Below are positions 1-13,648 of a stretch of DNA of 64,000 bases, one piece after another. Numbering within the stretch: position 1 is the stretch's first letter; every line of letters starts with the position of its first letter. The notes under the pieces were generated by a model. It had not been told where the DNA came from, ran no database searches, and saw only the letters and a program-made list of their open reading frames with translations. The translations under genes and the position numbers were made by a program. Source of the stretch: Marchantia polymorpha subsp. ruderalis (taxonomy: Eukaryota; Streptophyta; Marchantiopsida; Marchantiales; Marchantiaceae). Where the stretch lies: positions 11,596,501 to 11,660,500 of the forward strand of contig AP031353.1 of NCBI GenBank assembly GCA_037833965.1. The letters run 5' to 3'.

Positions 1-170
1 TCTCCAGAAGATGAAGCCGAGGTCGGTGCCACCAGATAATCGACCAATGGGTGAAGTTGCTTTGAAGGACGGACGGACAGACAGACAGACAGACGGACGG
101 ACGGCCGTATAACCACCAGATAATCGACAAACGGGTGAAGTTGCTTTGAAGGGCGGACGGACGGACGGAC
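1..170. repeat. Tandem-duplicated segment with GGAC/AGAC tetranucleotide tracts
   Basis: A segment of about 45 bp (about 31-74) recurs with minor changes at about 113-158. Each copy runs into a tetranucleotide tract (GGAC and AGAC units, about 67-104 and 153-170). It is a simple-sequence expansion together with its flank, and no coding role is visible. The left copy may continue outside the window. Confidence 0.8.
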
Positions 171-3100
171 TCAGACGACGAGCGAGTGCTGCGAGCATGG
201 CCTTCACATGTGGGTCGTCGTGCTCTGCGGTTCGCAGCGAACGGCTCCCGACGTGGCAGGCAGGTAGGGAGGAAGTGGGAACTCCCGTCCCGCAACGTGA
301 GTTGATGCCCGTGACCTGCGCGTCGACGCTGACGAGGTGTCATAAACTTCGTGGGCCCCACCTCCTGCAGACCAGTTGCTCGTTCCAACTGATTCCTTCG
401 TGGATGCGCACAGAGATTCTCAAGAGGATGGCGAAATCGCGCTTGTGTCCGGCTCACGCCATTGACCTGCAATCATGTGCTGCGACTGGGGCCGGTCGAT
501 AACAATGTTCCATGCCCCGAGAGCGGAGTCGACAAATATAGTTGCAGCCCATACCAGAATCTTGATCTCTCGTTGCGAACATTCGGTCCTGATATGCCTG
601 GAAATTCCAAAAAGCAGAACACCCGATCAGATTCGACAGTTTAAGTAGCCGAGTTAGCTGGGATCTGGATATTGCCAGCTGACCCTGATCCTTGTGTTTT
701 GCGGCTGTTCAAATCTTTGCAAGCTGCTGCACTCTGTTCGGAGATTATCTATGTTAGATCGTGGTATCGACTTTGCGGCATACACTTGTTTCAGATGCAT
801 GTTGGAAAGGTTTTTATTTCGTCTCCCGAAGCTCTCCTACCCGATCAGAGTCTTATTTTTGCCGGATTGAATAATAACATCGTGATCCAAATTTCACGAG
901 ATCAGAGAAGCATCATTATACGGTAGTTGTCCAGTTCAATGGAAGTGACATGTTCGTAGTAAGTACAGTACAGTCACTTCAGTCCTTCAGTAACGGTGCC
1001 ATCGAAGCCAGAGGTACAGAACAAGACACAGATTTTTGCCAGATCTACTCACTGATTGGCAGCTCGTGTTCAGAAGGAGGGAAAAATTAATGAAATATAT
1101 GAATTCCTCTTTCTGAGGAAGTTGCTTATCTACTCTGCTAGATTGAATTTTGTTTCTATTGGTCTCACTTCACCACAGTACTATCTTTCGACTCTCGGAT
1201 AAAGCAGATACAGAGAATCCAGACTGTGAAGTAGAGATGTAGTCACTTTTCACACAAAAATTACGTTTGTAATAACGAATGTTTCTAGAATATTAAGCAA
1301 ATAATTAAATGGACGATGGTTTTATTTCAACCTAAAGCCTACAACCTTGCTGTTTTAGGGTTTAAGACATGGAATTCCATCTCGGATTGGGATCGCCAAA
1401 TTCTAAATGGGGCTACTAAGAACTCTTGGACTGTCGTGACTTTCCATCGACTGGGAGGCAGTTTCGATTTATTTATGCGGAATCATGAGTACAATACATG
1501 TGGACTCACCAAATCATCTAGGAAGCTAATTCTGGAATAATAAAATGTATTCGCATGAATTGCTGCTACTAGTGGCGTTGTCTGAGTTTTTCATATAGAC
1601 CATTCGTGGCAGACATGCAACCGACAGCAGAAACGTGTGTTTCCCTACTTAGGGGAAGACTTTCAAAGAAAATTTAATACGATGCACTCCTGGTAAAAAA
1701 TAAATAAGAGTAATAGTCCAGCCAAACCACATATAGTGCATGGTTATAAACACTTAAAAAATATTTACTAATGAATTTTTTAACAAGGATTAAAAATATA
1801 CTTCTATTCCTGTATCACGCAATTAGCATACATGCAGAATCATAGATTTCCCAAAGTTTTATAGTTTTAGATGCAGGTTCTACTTCAGTTCAGGTGGCCA
1901 TAAGAAAGGTTTTTTCCTTAGATTCTTTTTCTCCTTCTACAAAATTTGATATGAATAACATAATCAATTCTCTTAAGATTATTTTTTTGTTATCACTGAA
2001 TCTTTCTTGCATTGAAACAACTTATTTTATGCGAGATACTCGTCAAAGTACAAAATCACATAATCTACTGTAATTACTATCATACTCTTGTATAGATCTA
2101 TCGTGTTATCTTGAATTGATTGATTTTTTCCATCTTTCAGTATGGAACCCTGCGGGCAGTAACCTTAATGACGCTTTACAGACAAGTTAGGACGTATGAA
2201 TCTTACATATAAATTCTGGATTTCGGGAACAAAATATACCAGTCCAAGCTCCAAGGTTGTGTAAGCGAAGGCTACCCAAGGCAGGTAGTGTGTTTGTTGT
2301 TACATCCAGGTGAGCTACCGGCACTATTGTAGACGATATTTTACCTTTATTTTACCTTTCTAAGAAATTATTTGCGAGTTTAATGTCAACTAGTTTTTAA
2401 TCGATATTTTCACCTTTAGCAATATTCACCGTCATTTTTAAGCAGAATTCTATATTTTATGAAGTAAATTTTCCGTTTATACAAATTTACCTTAATAGTA
2501 AAAATCGAAAAAATCATAAAGTTAACATAATAAAATGATGTAACAACATGATTTTATATTAATGTATGAGTTTTACTTCTTAATTTGGTATTTGACCAAA
2601 AGTATGCAACTTATTTATTTGTGTGAGGTGAATTTATTGTTTTGTTCAATATTACTTTATTTTTTGGAAAATTTACGGCATTTTTCTTTGAGATTATTTT
2701 CTTAAAAAAATTACTATCGACTATCTTTAATTCATCATTTCATTTTTTCGATAAATAAAATGTGCTAATCTCCCAATCTATGTTTTGACTGCATGTTACT
2801 GCCTACCTGCCAAGAAGCCATTTTAACAAATTAACAAGGCTAGGTGTTTCATTCTTCTTGGTCCTTTTACGAGAGATTTTTCTTGACACTTCCTCCACGT
2901 CGAAAAACCCATCTTCTGGTGCAGCTGGAGCACATTCCTGACTTTATAGTTTTCATTGTATCTTTTTGAAAAGTGGCAGGTTAGATTATCAAATATTTTT
3001 ACTTCAGGGTAGTTCGCGAAGAAATAAGCGTTATCTAGACATCACTTCGTCCTGTTAGATATTATTGTACCCGTCTAGCATGACAAGCGACAAGTGTCTG

Positions 3101-5380
3101 CAAGGATGCGGTCGGATCTTAATCGCTTAAATATTTATTTCGTTTGTAAATAACCTTATCGAGTGTAGAACCGAGTCAGGCAGAACTGTAGAGTGCTTGT
3201 GGAGAGATTCACAGCAGTACTACGTACGTTGCAATCTTATTCTATCATATTGTGGTTCCCGATTAACAGTCGATGGTCATGTCCATCTCTGGCACTGTAC
3301 TTCTCTGCATTGCTAGCTTTGGGTGGAGAGGTGGGTATGCAACTTTTCTCCGCAAAACATGCACAACGTCTTCTTCTGTTGATGAAGAAGACGAGCGTTT
3401 GGCATAAGTATACATGACATCATACTATGTATTATTAAAATACATCTGCTATGTATTATTATTTTTAGTTATCCATACACTTCTCCACATCCTGTCATGA
3501 TATACCCTTGTTGTCCCATGCACTGAATTCTGGGAAACTGTGTTACTCACTTACTCGTTCTGTTCACCATCTGCATCTTGTCAAAAGCACAATTCCTTCT
3601 ATGACTATGATCACTCAGGAGATTTAGCAGCCTGAACAATAAGTTCCAACATTCTCTCTCGCTGTTTCAATGTTGTCCGGATGAAGAACTAGAAGCAAAT
3701 TCGCATACCCTTTGGGGAGATCAAAACGTCCAAAACATAAACCTTAACAAGCATTTTTTTTCTAGGTGTAAACTTGATCAAAATTGCTGTCACCGCCGTT
3801 TCTCATTTCAGGCGTCCTTATGAGGAACGTGGACACATGGTAATAGTCATTCGTTTAGTACATATGATGTTGTATGCAAGGAATGACTATTTTTGGACAA
3901 AGATTCCCATCTTTGTCAAACTATTTGAAGGAAGAATCTACTGCCATACTTCCGAAGATGGTACTTGTCACTCTACCTTTCAGCCAAGCACTTTATTGAC
4001 TTCTGTATGAGTGACAGTTCTAAAAGATGGTCACTTTTCTTTGACTTCAATCATCCATGTAAACATCAAGAAACTTATTCATATCCAAATAGTCGATATT
4101 TTCACATTGATATCCATTCATCTTATTTCTCACAAAGTCTTTATTTTCCCTTTTTTTAGATTAAATTTCTTTTTACATATCATCAAATTATTTTTTACAT
4201 TTTAAAAATGAATAAAAAAACTTTTTTTTATCTCTGAAAAGCGATGTGATAAATATCTTCATTTTATTATAATATTAAATTAATAAAATAATACATCATA
4301 AATAATTTGAATACATTGATCTCTAAGATAAGTTTTGACTTTGGAACGTATTATGTTAGATTAACAACTAGTAATGAAACTTTCATAAACTTAGATCTTT
4401 TTCTCAAGACGATATTCACTAAGTTTAGCATGCTCAATATTGTAAATAGTGCCAAATTTGGTTGTTGATATTAAAATGTTCAATCGAAAATTACAGGTTT
4501 CCATTACGTTCAAGCTATATCAGCTACTTATCATGATATCTCAGTTTCTGAAAATTTTGAATTAACTTGCTTTACCTTTAAACTTTATGAGTTTTGAACA
4601 TGTTGATTGCCAACAAAAATGGACATTTATTCATGTTTTACAGTCATTCAAGTCCTATATATTTTATTTGAATGCAATACATCATTTTGTATCTATTTAA
4701 TTCAAAAAGATTTATACACATAGTCAGTAAAAAGAATGAAAATATATGCAGAAAAAAGTTCTTTACATAACACCAATAAACCCCAAATATTCATCGATTT
4801 TATGAATTATCCATTAAATTATTATTTTACCATGTAAAAGTTGTGTATAAGATATGTGAAGTATCTCGTTTTGAAATAAATCAAGCACAGTTATCTCTTC
4901 AGCTAGAGAGAACTTAACATCATGTAAGAAATTTTTTATATTATTTTAAAATAATATGATCTCGATAGTATTGTAATATATGGATCTGAGATCAATGTTA
5001 AAATTTATCGTGACATTTATCTTTACTCAATGAGAATTTTTTGATTATCTGAAAATTAAAAATAATAATTACTTACAGCTTAACAAAAGAATTGTAGCAA
5101 TCTAAATACACGATTCAACACACAGGAAAATCGTAGATGTTTATATATTCGTGTCAATGGCATGCGAAGAAACGCATGTGAACGAATGATAGACTGCTTC
5201 CCCCGTGCACACCAATACCGTATACCGAAGTCAATCATAGCAGGTCCTTGATTGTGCAACAAAACAAAGAGATTTTTAGAAACAGAGTCCTCGTCGAGGG
5301 TAATGAAGAATGTGCACTGACAAGAGGATATTTTCGCGGTAAAAGTAGAAAATTAGGTCTCACAGAACGCGAATTATTGG
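171..5380. other. Intergenic, mostly AT-rich; no gene recognised
   Basis: Only short open frames (under 120 codons) occur, and none shows a family motif or a splice-compatible series. The first kilobase is of mixed composition. From about 1.1 kb to 5.2 kb the DNA is AT-rich with many A/T runs. Exons of an unrecognised gene cannot be excluded. Confidence 0.5.
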
Positions 5381-6327
5381 TGCTTTTCCATGACAGTGAA
5401 AAATACGTGGAGTAAAGTGAAGTGCAGTTCCATGAAGGAGACTTCAATCTCCGGTGGGAACAAAGATCATCAAGCGCAGCCGAGCGCAGTGGACATGGCC
5501 GAGGGGCTTTTCGAATATCGCGGGCGGCCAAGTGATAACAATCAGAGCCCACGCTGCAGGCCGGCATTGGTTCATGTGCCGCCTATATACGTAGCGGAGT
5601 GCACCTACTTCGGAAAAATACCGTCGCCCTGGGCCGAACGAAGCTTTACAGAAGACAAATGCATGCCCTCGCGCTTCCGACGTGAGATGTCGATCGTCGA
5701 CGACGCCCTGTCGAAAAGATCCAACGGCGACGGCGATGTCGACGACGGCGACGGGAGTTCCCGAGTCGAGTCGACTCGTCTTCGACCCGCGTCTGTGCCA
5801 AGTGGATCGTGACCCCTGGCATCGGTCCGGCCACGGCGTGGCATGGCCAAGATATGAAAGCGCGGAAATCAGCTGCTCTTAAATGCCAGCACGAGATTCA
5901 CTGGCGTCGGCCCCCGATCATCATCCTCGTCTCACCTTCGTGGTTTGACTCGATCAGTAGAGCTCGGGCTGCTGCTGGCCCGGTCGGCTCGGCTTTGGAT
6001 TGGATCGCGGATCGGGACGGGACTCTCGGTTTTCAGCTTGTCAGCGAGGGATTATAATGTGAGTTCTCAAGCTTTTCAAGCCTCTTCTCCTCGTTCCGTG
6101 CTGCCGACTGCTGTCTGGTTAAGCTTGGGAATCGTTAAATTTTGTTCGTGCAGCATTGAGTTGAGCGTGGAGATAGAAGCCGCAGCTGCGATTGTTTGTG
6201 GTTTGTGGGTTGGTGGAGTTGTGGAAAAGGAGGGATGATTTGATTCGATTGAATTGATTTGGCTCTGTCTCTGAGAGCGCAGCGTTGGGAGCCTCGAGAA
6301 GGAAGGCGGAGAGGTTAGAGAAAAAAT
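5381..6327 (+). promoter_or_regulatory. GC-rich upstream/leader region of the phospholipase D gene
   Basis: Composition changes abruptly from AT-rich to GC-rich at about 5.4 kb and stays so up to the PLD start codon at 6328. A 140-codon open frame (5390-5812) and several overlapping ones exist here, but they resemble no family and overlap one another in several frames, as expected of GC-rich DNA. I interpret the block as promoter plus 5' untranslated region. No convincing TATA box or transcription start can be placed by eye. Confidence 0.4.
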
Positions 6328-9300
6328 ATGGCGAACTATTTGGTTCACGGGTGTCTACATGTTTGTATCTACGAGGCCGATGGGTTGGTGGATGAGGAGC
6401 GCAGCAGCGGAGGTGCTCCCCTCTTCTTCCGGAAGGTGAGATGCATGTCCTTCTCTCCGCGTTCAGCTTTGCTCTCCCCGAGAGGCCTTTCGGGTCTCTC
6501 GATAACGAATACGATGATGGCCGAGAGCTATTCGTTCCAATCGATCGTTTCAGTCTTCCGACTCTTGCCCCGCTGCAGTCAGGCGACCGAGGCAGAGAGA
6601 GATGTCGCCCTCACTGACTGACCCCTGCGATGGCCCTTTCTGTTCGGCTCTGAATTCTTTTCCACTCCAGACTGTTTAAGTGTGGCAGCCATTCCTCCGA
6701 GCACCATCGACAGTAGATAGGCCACGGACGGCATGGTAACGACGCCTCCTTGCGAGCGAGCTCAAAGCAAGTGAACAAAGTCGCGGACGACAGTTTGGGG
6801 TCGTCGAGAGCCATTATAGGGATGCGAGTCGACGAGGAAAATTCTGACCTCGTCCGGATCAGTCGAGCATGTTTGTTTCCCTGTCTGTGTGCCGTCATTT
6901 TTCAATGTCTGGAACTGCGAAATTAGTAAACCCTGGCGCACTTTCATCATGCCAGAGACGAGAAGAATCGCGAGGCGCCGAGAGCGTAAAAGCAGCCCAA
7001 GCCATCACTTGCTCTGAGCCTGAATCCTAGGTTTTACATTAATCGCCAGGATCCATACTGCCCCTTGCCTCCCTCGGGTGCTTGTCAAATCACGCTTCAG
7101 ATCCTCTGTCTTCGTTCGAGGTCTGTCGTCCGGCAAGATCGTTCCACACAGTTCACGCTGCCTGTTCCTCTTCTTGGGCTCTGTCGTACTATTAAGCGAA
7201 CTTGATCGGATGTCTTTGCTTACAGCTTCTTTATTTCTTCTTTATTCCTCATCTCCTGCTTTTGGTGTGGAGTCACTTCAATCCGGAAGGGGGTTAGTAA
7301 ACCGAAATGGGATGTCCTTAAGCCTTCGTCCCCCACACCCCCCGCTTCGACATGATCTCCGTATCTGAATGTCCGAATCGCAAGATTCGCTGAGTAGGCA
7401 TGGCGACGAAGCATCTGGGTGCGCTCAGCTAGTTCTGGGGTCGTTGAGCTAGACATGATTCTCCCCTATTGCATGTCTCTCAAGTCTATGACTGCAGAAG
7501 GCTACGGAGGAGAATGCGGATCCAGCTCACCTATGGTCCACTTTTTAGAGGCTGTCAGTGCCACTCATCGGAGCCAAATGTCGTGGGTCCCTTGACAGGT
7601 TCGTTCAGTCGACGGATCTCAAGGCACCCAAGATCGCATGGCGATTTCGTCATTCTTTAACAATTGCACGAGGCCCTTGTCTGTCAGTCCCTCGTTGTTA
7701 TGTAGTAGGATAGTCGGGGGATCGACGATGTGGGAAGCACTGACTGTCATGAAGCTCGCCGCCGTCGAAGCCAGTCGAAGAAAGTTGACATTGGGAATGG
7801 ATCAATCGAGTTCTCCTTGCACACTACGAGCGATTGTATCGTAGTGTCGTCGGAGAATGGATGGATCCATCGCTGCGTCGTCGTGGTCGTTAGGATCGAG
7901 TTGTGTCGGTGGTCTGAGGGGCTGACACGATTTTGCTTGGATGCAGTTGGTGGAAAACATCGAGGACACCATCGGCATCGGGAAGGGCAAGAGCAGGCTC
8001 TACGCGACTGTGGATCTGGGCAAAACCCGAGTCGGAAGGACTCGCATCATCGAGAAGGAGCCCGTGCGCCCGGTCTGGAACGAGTCGTTCCGCATCTACG
8101 CAGCGCACTCTGTTCCGGATGTGGTGATCACCGTCAAGGACGACAATACGATCGGAGCCACATTGATCGGGCGGGCGAAGGTGCCCGTGTCCGAGGTGCT
8201 GTCTGGTCGCGTGATCGATGACTGGTACGATCTGTTCCGCGACAATGGCGATCCCGTCAAGGGAGGCGAAGCGAAAGTGCGATTCAGAATGCAGTACTTC
8301 GCGGCTGTGGACGACGAGTGCTGGGGCCGTGGAATCAACAGCCCTGACTTCCCTGGTGTTCCCTACACCTTCTTCCAGCAGCGCAAGGGATGCCGCGTCC
8401 GCCTTTACCAAGACGCGCACATGGCCGACAATTTCTTGCCGCCAATCTATCTCGACAATGGCCAGCACGAACCCACTCGCTGCTGGGAAGATGCGTACCA
8501 GATGATTATGGGCGCGAAGCATTTGATCTACATCACCGGGTGGTCTGTGTACACCGAGATCAAGCTCATCCGCGACGAAGACAGGATGATCGAAGGTGCG
8601 GAAGGCGTGACTCTCGGCGAGCTGCTGAAGCGCAAGGCCGCTGAGGGCGTGAAGGTGAATCTGCTGGTTTGGGATGACCGAACCTCGATCGGATTTTTGA
8701 AGAGGGATGGTCTCATGGCCACCCACGACGAGGACACTGCCAACTTTTTCGAGAACACTGAAGTGAAGTGTATTCTCTGCCCGCGTAACCCTGATGACAG
8801 CCTGAGCATCATCCAAGGTTTCCAGATCGGTACCATGTTCACCCATCACCAGAAGACCTTAATTGTCGATGCTCCTGTCCCCGGGGGAGACGAGGACGGC
8901 CAGCGCAGAATTCTCAGCTTGGTCGGAGGTATCGATCTGTGCGACGGACGGTATGATACCCAGCACCACCCGATCTTCCGCACTTTGGCCACCGTGAATC
9001 ACGATGATTTCCATCAGCCTAATTTCGCGGGCGCTTCGATCGAGTGCGGAGGCCCTCGTGAGCCATGGCACGACATTCATGCCCAAGTCGAGGGTCGTGT
9101 TGCTTGGGACATCCTGTACAACTTCGAGCAGAGATGGAGGAAGCAGGCAGGAGCCGATAACGCTGAAAGGCTGGTCACCATCGTCGACCAGAATGACATC
9201 GATCCACCTTCGGATGTGACCGAGGAGGAAGACCCCGAAACCTGGAATGTTCAGTTGTTCAGGTCCATCGACAATGGTGCTGTGGATTTCCCCGAAGAGC

Positions 9301-10495
9301 CCGACGAGGCAGCGAAGTGTGGTCTTGTCAGTGGAAAGGATAGTGTCATCGACCGCTCCATCCAGGACGCTTACATCAGTGCTATCAGACGAGCCAAGGA
9401 CTACATTTACATCGAGAACCAGTACTTCCTTGGAAGTGCATTCGGATGGGACGACAAGAGGGACTCGGGAGCATCCCACCTCATCCCCATGGAGCTGGCT
9501 CTGAAAATTGTGAGCAAGATCGAAGCCGGCGAGCGATTTGCAGTCTACGTCGTGGTTCCCATGTGGCCCGAGGGTGCCCCCGAGAGTGGATCGGTCCAGG
9601 CTATTCTTAACTGGATGCACAGGACTCTGCAAATGATGTACAAACTGATCGCTCAAGCACTGCACGCCGCTGGAAGTGACGAGAGTCCAAGGGACTACTT
9701 GAATTTCTACTGTCTCGGTAACCGTGAGGCTTACCAGGATGGGGAGTATGAGCCAACCGGCAAGCCAGAGCCAGAATCCGACTACGATTTGGCTCAGAGG
9801 AACAGACGTTTTATGATATATGTCCACTCGAAGATGATGATTGGTGAGTATCCCTGTGCCTCTGCAGAGTTTTCTTAATTATCACATGCTATTGTTAATA
9901 TTCATCTTTACTGTCTTTGCTTTTTGTCAGTGGAATCGTCCCGTATCCTGTTTGTGGAACTCAGTGCTTTCGTAGAGTTGTTTCAACTAGCACATTTCAT
10001 CGGTGCAGTTTTTTTCCCATTTCTTCTCTGTTAGCCGAATCTTGACACTGTTGTCACGCAGTTGACGACGAATATATCATTGTGGGATCTGCGAATATCA
10101 ACGAGCGATCAATGAACGGATCCCGAGACTCTGAAATCGCCATCGGTGCATACCAGCCGCATCATCTGTTGAACAGCGAGGGCTTCCCTCATGGGCAGGT
10201 GCACGGTTTCAGAATGTCTCTTTGGTTTGAGCACATGGGAAGACTTGAAAACTGCTTCTTGAGCCCGCAGTCTTTGGAGTGCGTACAGACCGTCAACTCC
10301 ATTGCGGATGAGTTGTGGGCGTACTACACGCAGGAGGAGCCAGTAGATTTGTCGGGACACCTTCTACCCTTCCCCGTCGCTGTCACCCACGAAGGAGATG
10401 TCACGGAGTTGCCAGGCATGACCTGCTTCCCAGACACTAAAGCTCCCATTCTGGGAGCCTTGCAAGATGCCCTGCCCCCAATTCTGACCACTTAA
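6328..10495 (+). CDS. PLDalpha: Phospholipase D alpha (C2-PLD), three exons
   Basis: Exons 6328-6435, 7947-9843 and 10062-10495 join in frame to 812 residues, the usual length of plant PLD alpha. The enzyme hydrolyses phosphatidylcholine and other phospholipids to phosphatidic acid at membranes and acts in stress and lipid signalling. Residues 1 to about 150 form the calcium-binding C2 domain; exon 1 ends at the conserved FFRK, as in other plant PLDs. Two HKD catalytic motifs are intact: H337/K339/D344 (HHQKTLIVD) and H663/K665/D670 (HSKMMIVDD). The second motif is split by intron 2, inside the Val codon. The IENQYFLGS motif and the C-terminal PPILTT are present. Intron 1 is long (1,511 bp) and intron 2 is 218 bp; both are GT-AG. 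The start is chosen because residues 2-16 match the PLD alpha N-terminus. The gene appears fully functional. Confidence 0.97.
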
Positions 10496-12420
10496 GAGGC
10501 TGGTGGATGTGTACTTTCGTCTGTTCTTCCGTCTGCCCGACCGACTCTTGGTCGAAGTTGGCTGGCCGTGAAAGATCTTCTCCAGTCCGGGAACGAGTGT
10601 CACGAGCAAAACTTACCAGTCTCTGTGCATGCAAAATCGAGACAGCACTTGTCAGTGGTTACGTTTTATCCCCATCAACGACGACACTCTCTGCGAAGAA
10701 CGTGAACGTTAATCTGTGACTCTGTAAAAACTTGAATGCTGTGGCCTAGCTGCGAACGGGATCTGTTGCGTTGTCAGGGAAGAGACTCACGGCGGAACAG
10801 AGGAGTAAGAATGTCCTGAAAAACAATTTTCTGCCTACTAGCTAGTCCAGACGCTATGTGTTTCACACTCCATGCCCTGAACGAGGAACCGCCATCATTT
10901 TCAAGCATGCCAATCCCCCAAGACACGATTGTACAGTTCAGCGCATGAAGTTTGTTCTGTTTGTAGTTAAAATTCTCAGCACGAGCCTTCGGATGTTGCC
11001 AACCGCTTGGATTTGAATATCTTATCTTGATCTTTCTCCAATGTTTGCCGAGTGCAGTTTGCTGATGTTGCTTTCCGTGCTGGTGAAGGGCAATGGACTT
11101 GTTGCCTATGTCTACAGGTTTAATCTGTTAAATGCATCCATTTCAACATTGAATCGAATCGTCATTTTATGGCCAATTACTGAAGAGTATGTCGAGTCTG
11201 TTCCTTCAAGAATATCATCGTACTTGAGAAGAAGTCATTTCAAGAGGCTTGAACTTGCTGTATGAATGTTTTCATGTCATCCTTCCTCTCCGTATCAGGG
11301 CATTGCATGGTGTACTTCAGGACTAATTACTTTTACTGAAATTCGACCACGCTGTCTGTAGAGCTCTTACCGCACCAGTGGAGCTGCAGAGGGCGATGCT
11401 GTGCTCTGTTACCTTTGCAAGTCTTTTCAGGAAGTAGCGGACTTCCATAAGCGAGAAGTAGTTTGCAAACGATGATAGTGATTCAGTGAAAGTAGTTTCA
11501 GCGTAAGCTGACACACAATATTTTCTGAAAATAGTGAAGCTACCTGCAACATTCAAGTATGAAAATATCATACCACGTCGATCTTCACGTCGGAAGATCG
11601 TTTATTCGAAAGTGTAACAGTCATGTTAAAACATAAAATATCTACCGTGTCAGGAAAGATTGAGACCTCGGCAGATGTGTGAAACATACAGAACTGTGAT
11701 TCCGGAAGATTGTGACCACGTAAGTGAACTGAAAAGTTTCAATACGTGAATCAAACCACCTGCATACAATGCCGTGTAGGTCAATTCTTTCTAGCATTTT
11801 CTGATTTTAATTGGTAGTGATCCTGAATGTACATCGTGTCATTCAACCAGCGAAAATGACCTAATAGAGTCGATGGATAAAGATTCCATATGTGCTTTCT
11901 GGAATAGAGCTAGAAATTTCAAAATCTGGTTAAGCCTCTACTATAGGCTTGAAAACATCGATCTTGTACATGTGTAATGAAATGACTTTAATAATTTTTT
12001 TAATCTTACTGTATAATGTAAAGTACAATGAACAATCTTTTCAATGCTTTTTCTTTATTAAATCAACGTTTTATTTTTAAGTGTAACAAAAAATTAACAA
12101 CTTCTTTTTGCTAAAATATATAGAATATTGTAAAGAATGTTACATTTATTTAATACAACTATCTTAAAAAATATAGAATGTGGTACATTTATTAATTATA
12201 AATATATATTGAAAATGTCAAGCAATCAAGACCTCACAATTTGTGCCTAAAGCTTTTAACCTATCTTCATGTTCATAAACAGGCTCTCAACGCTGAAAAC
12301 TGCCAAGACGTGGGAACTAGAGCAGGGATTTCACTCTGCAAACCTAGTAGAGTATAATGTTGCTTAAACTAAACTCTGGATGAAGATGAAGAGCATGATT
12401 CAAAGTACGATCAATTTCAG
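10496..12420. other. 3' flank of PLD and intergenic DNA
   Basis: The first several hundred bases after the PLD stop are of mixed composition and probably include its 3' untranslated region. From about 11.9 kb the DNA becomes AT-rich. Open frames at 11041-11265 (+) and 11323-11571 (-) have no recognisable motif. Confidence 0.45.
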
Positions 12421-12423
12421 TCG

Positions 12424-13648
12424 TTGTACCAGTACCGCAATCTTCATGCTCTTGGATTGCGCTTGACGAGAACCGTTCAGTACGTCTTCGATGCATGTGT
12501 TCGAAATGAAATTCAATTAAATAGAGATGATCTCATCGATGTTGAGTGCGAACATGTACTTTTGGAGAAGAAGATGTATCTCTCCGCTGTATCGATCAAT
12601 GGCGTTTAATGTCAAAGTTCGTGAAAGATTATGTCGGTGGACATGCGCCATCACAATGAGTGACTGAGATGATTATCAACGATTACTGTGAAGATCCGTT
12701 TGATGATATGTCGATTGAACATAAGACTTCGCCTGAGATACTAGTCCAGACTGAAGATTTTGGTTGCAGTTTTGACTCGTTTTGTGGGCATTCTCGTCCA
12801 TAGGCGCAATACTTTAATTCTAATCTCATGATGCAGAATTTCGTTATAGTCGACGTTAACAACAATGTGAATAACGTTATTATTTACGACGAACATGATC
12901 AAGGAAAAGGTGTTGAAGCTTCATGCAGCCTTTGTCTTCTCTATCGTCTCCAATTTCGACAACAAGTGTGTTTACCAAAAATTTTGTTACTAATACTAGA
13001 TAACTTTGTCGGACAAAACAAGTACAATGTAGTATTGATGTTTTACGTGTTGATGTCATTGCACAATCTGGTTGATCGGGTCTATGGTGCCGGAACAAGA
13101 TGCGCACCATGAACTTGTACTCTCCTGCTGCGATTATAACTTAGCTGAACGCAATCAAATCGATGTCTTGTGAGTAACTAGACCATAGAGTTACAAATTG
13201 GACTCCAATGCTATCGAGATATTTCAAACCCATGTTGGTGAAATACACCGGCAATTATTTCTTTGAAATCAATCCGGCTGTTGTGTCCATGCACCATTTT
13301 GTGACCACGCTTGACAGCGACATGAAGGTGTTTGCGACGATTCTTCCATCGAATATTGATTCGATTAGCAAGTCCGTCTTGTCTGATCTATTTGGCAACG
13401 ACGTGCATAATATTGATGAAATCACTAAGATGTACAATGTAAAGCTTCCTCACGTTAACATGAAAACATTACCCAACAAGAAATTGAGTTCATTGGTTCT
13501 CAAGTACTTTTTTATTCCTCCAAAGGAACTTTCCTACCGGTATGATTGATGAAGTCGCTGCTGAGAGGACAGATACGCGATCCAAATCTGCTTTGAAGAA
13601 GACAAGCAAGGCGAAAGTTGCAGTCAAGGTCATCAAACCTAAGTAGTA
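12424..13648 (+). pseudogene. Degenerate DUF7869-like, transposon-associated protein
   Basis: Three open pieces lie in the same direction: 12424-12609, 12828-13112 and 13208-13549. Stops and frame changes separate them. The middle piece contains LDNFVGQNKYNVVLMF, which resembles the (D)N-x-GQNKN signature of the DUF7869 family, whose members occur in many copies in plant and animal genomes and are thought to derive from transposons. The third piece and a short basic tail (about 13560-13645, rich in Lys) look like the C-terminal part of such proteins (a PKE-x-Y-like segment after a hydrophobic FF). No Shine-like or splice series joins the pieces without stops, so I call it a relic. An intron-containing gene is a less likely alternative. 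Family assignment is from memory of the motif. Confidence 0.4.

Noticed and set aside
7890..9827. Long minus-strand open frames (319 and 322 codons) opposite PLD
   Set aside because: They are antisense shadows of a strongly conserved coding exon; no domain is recognised in them.
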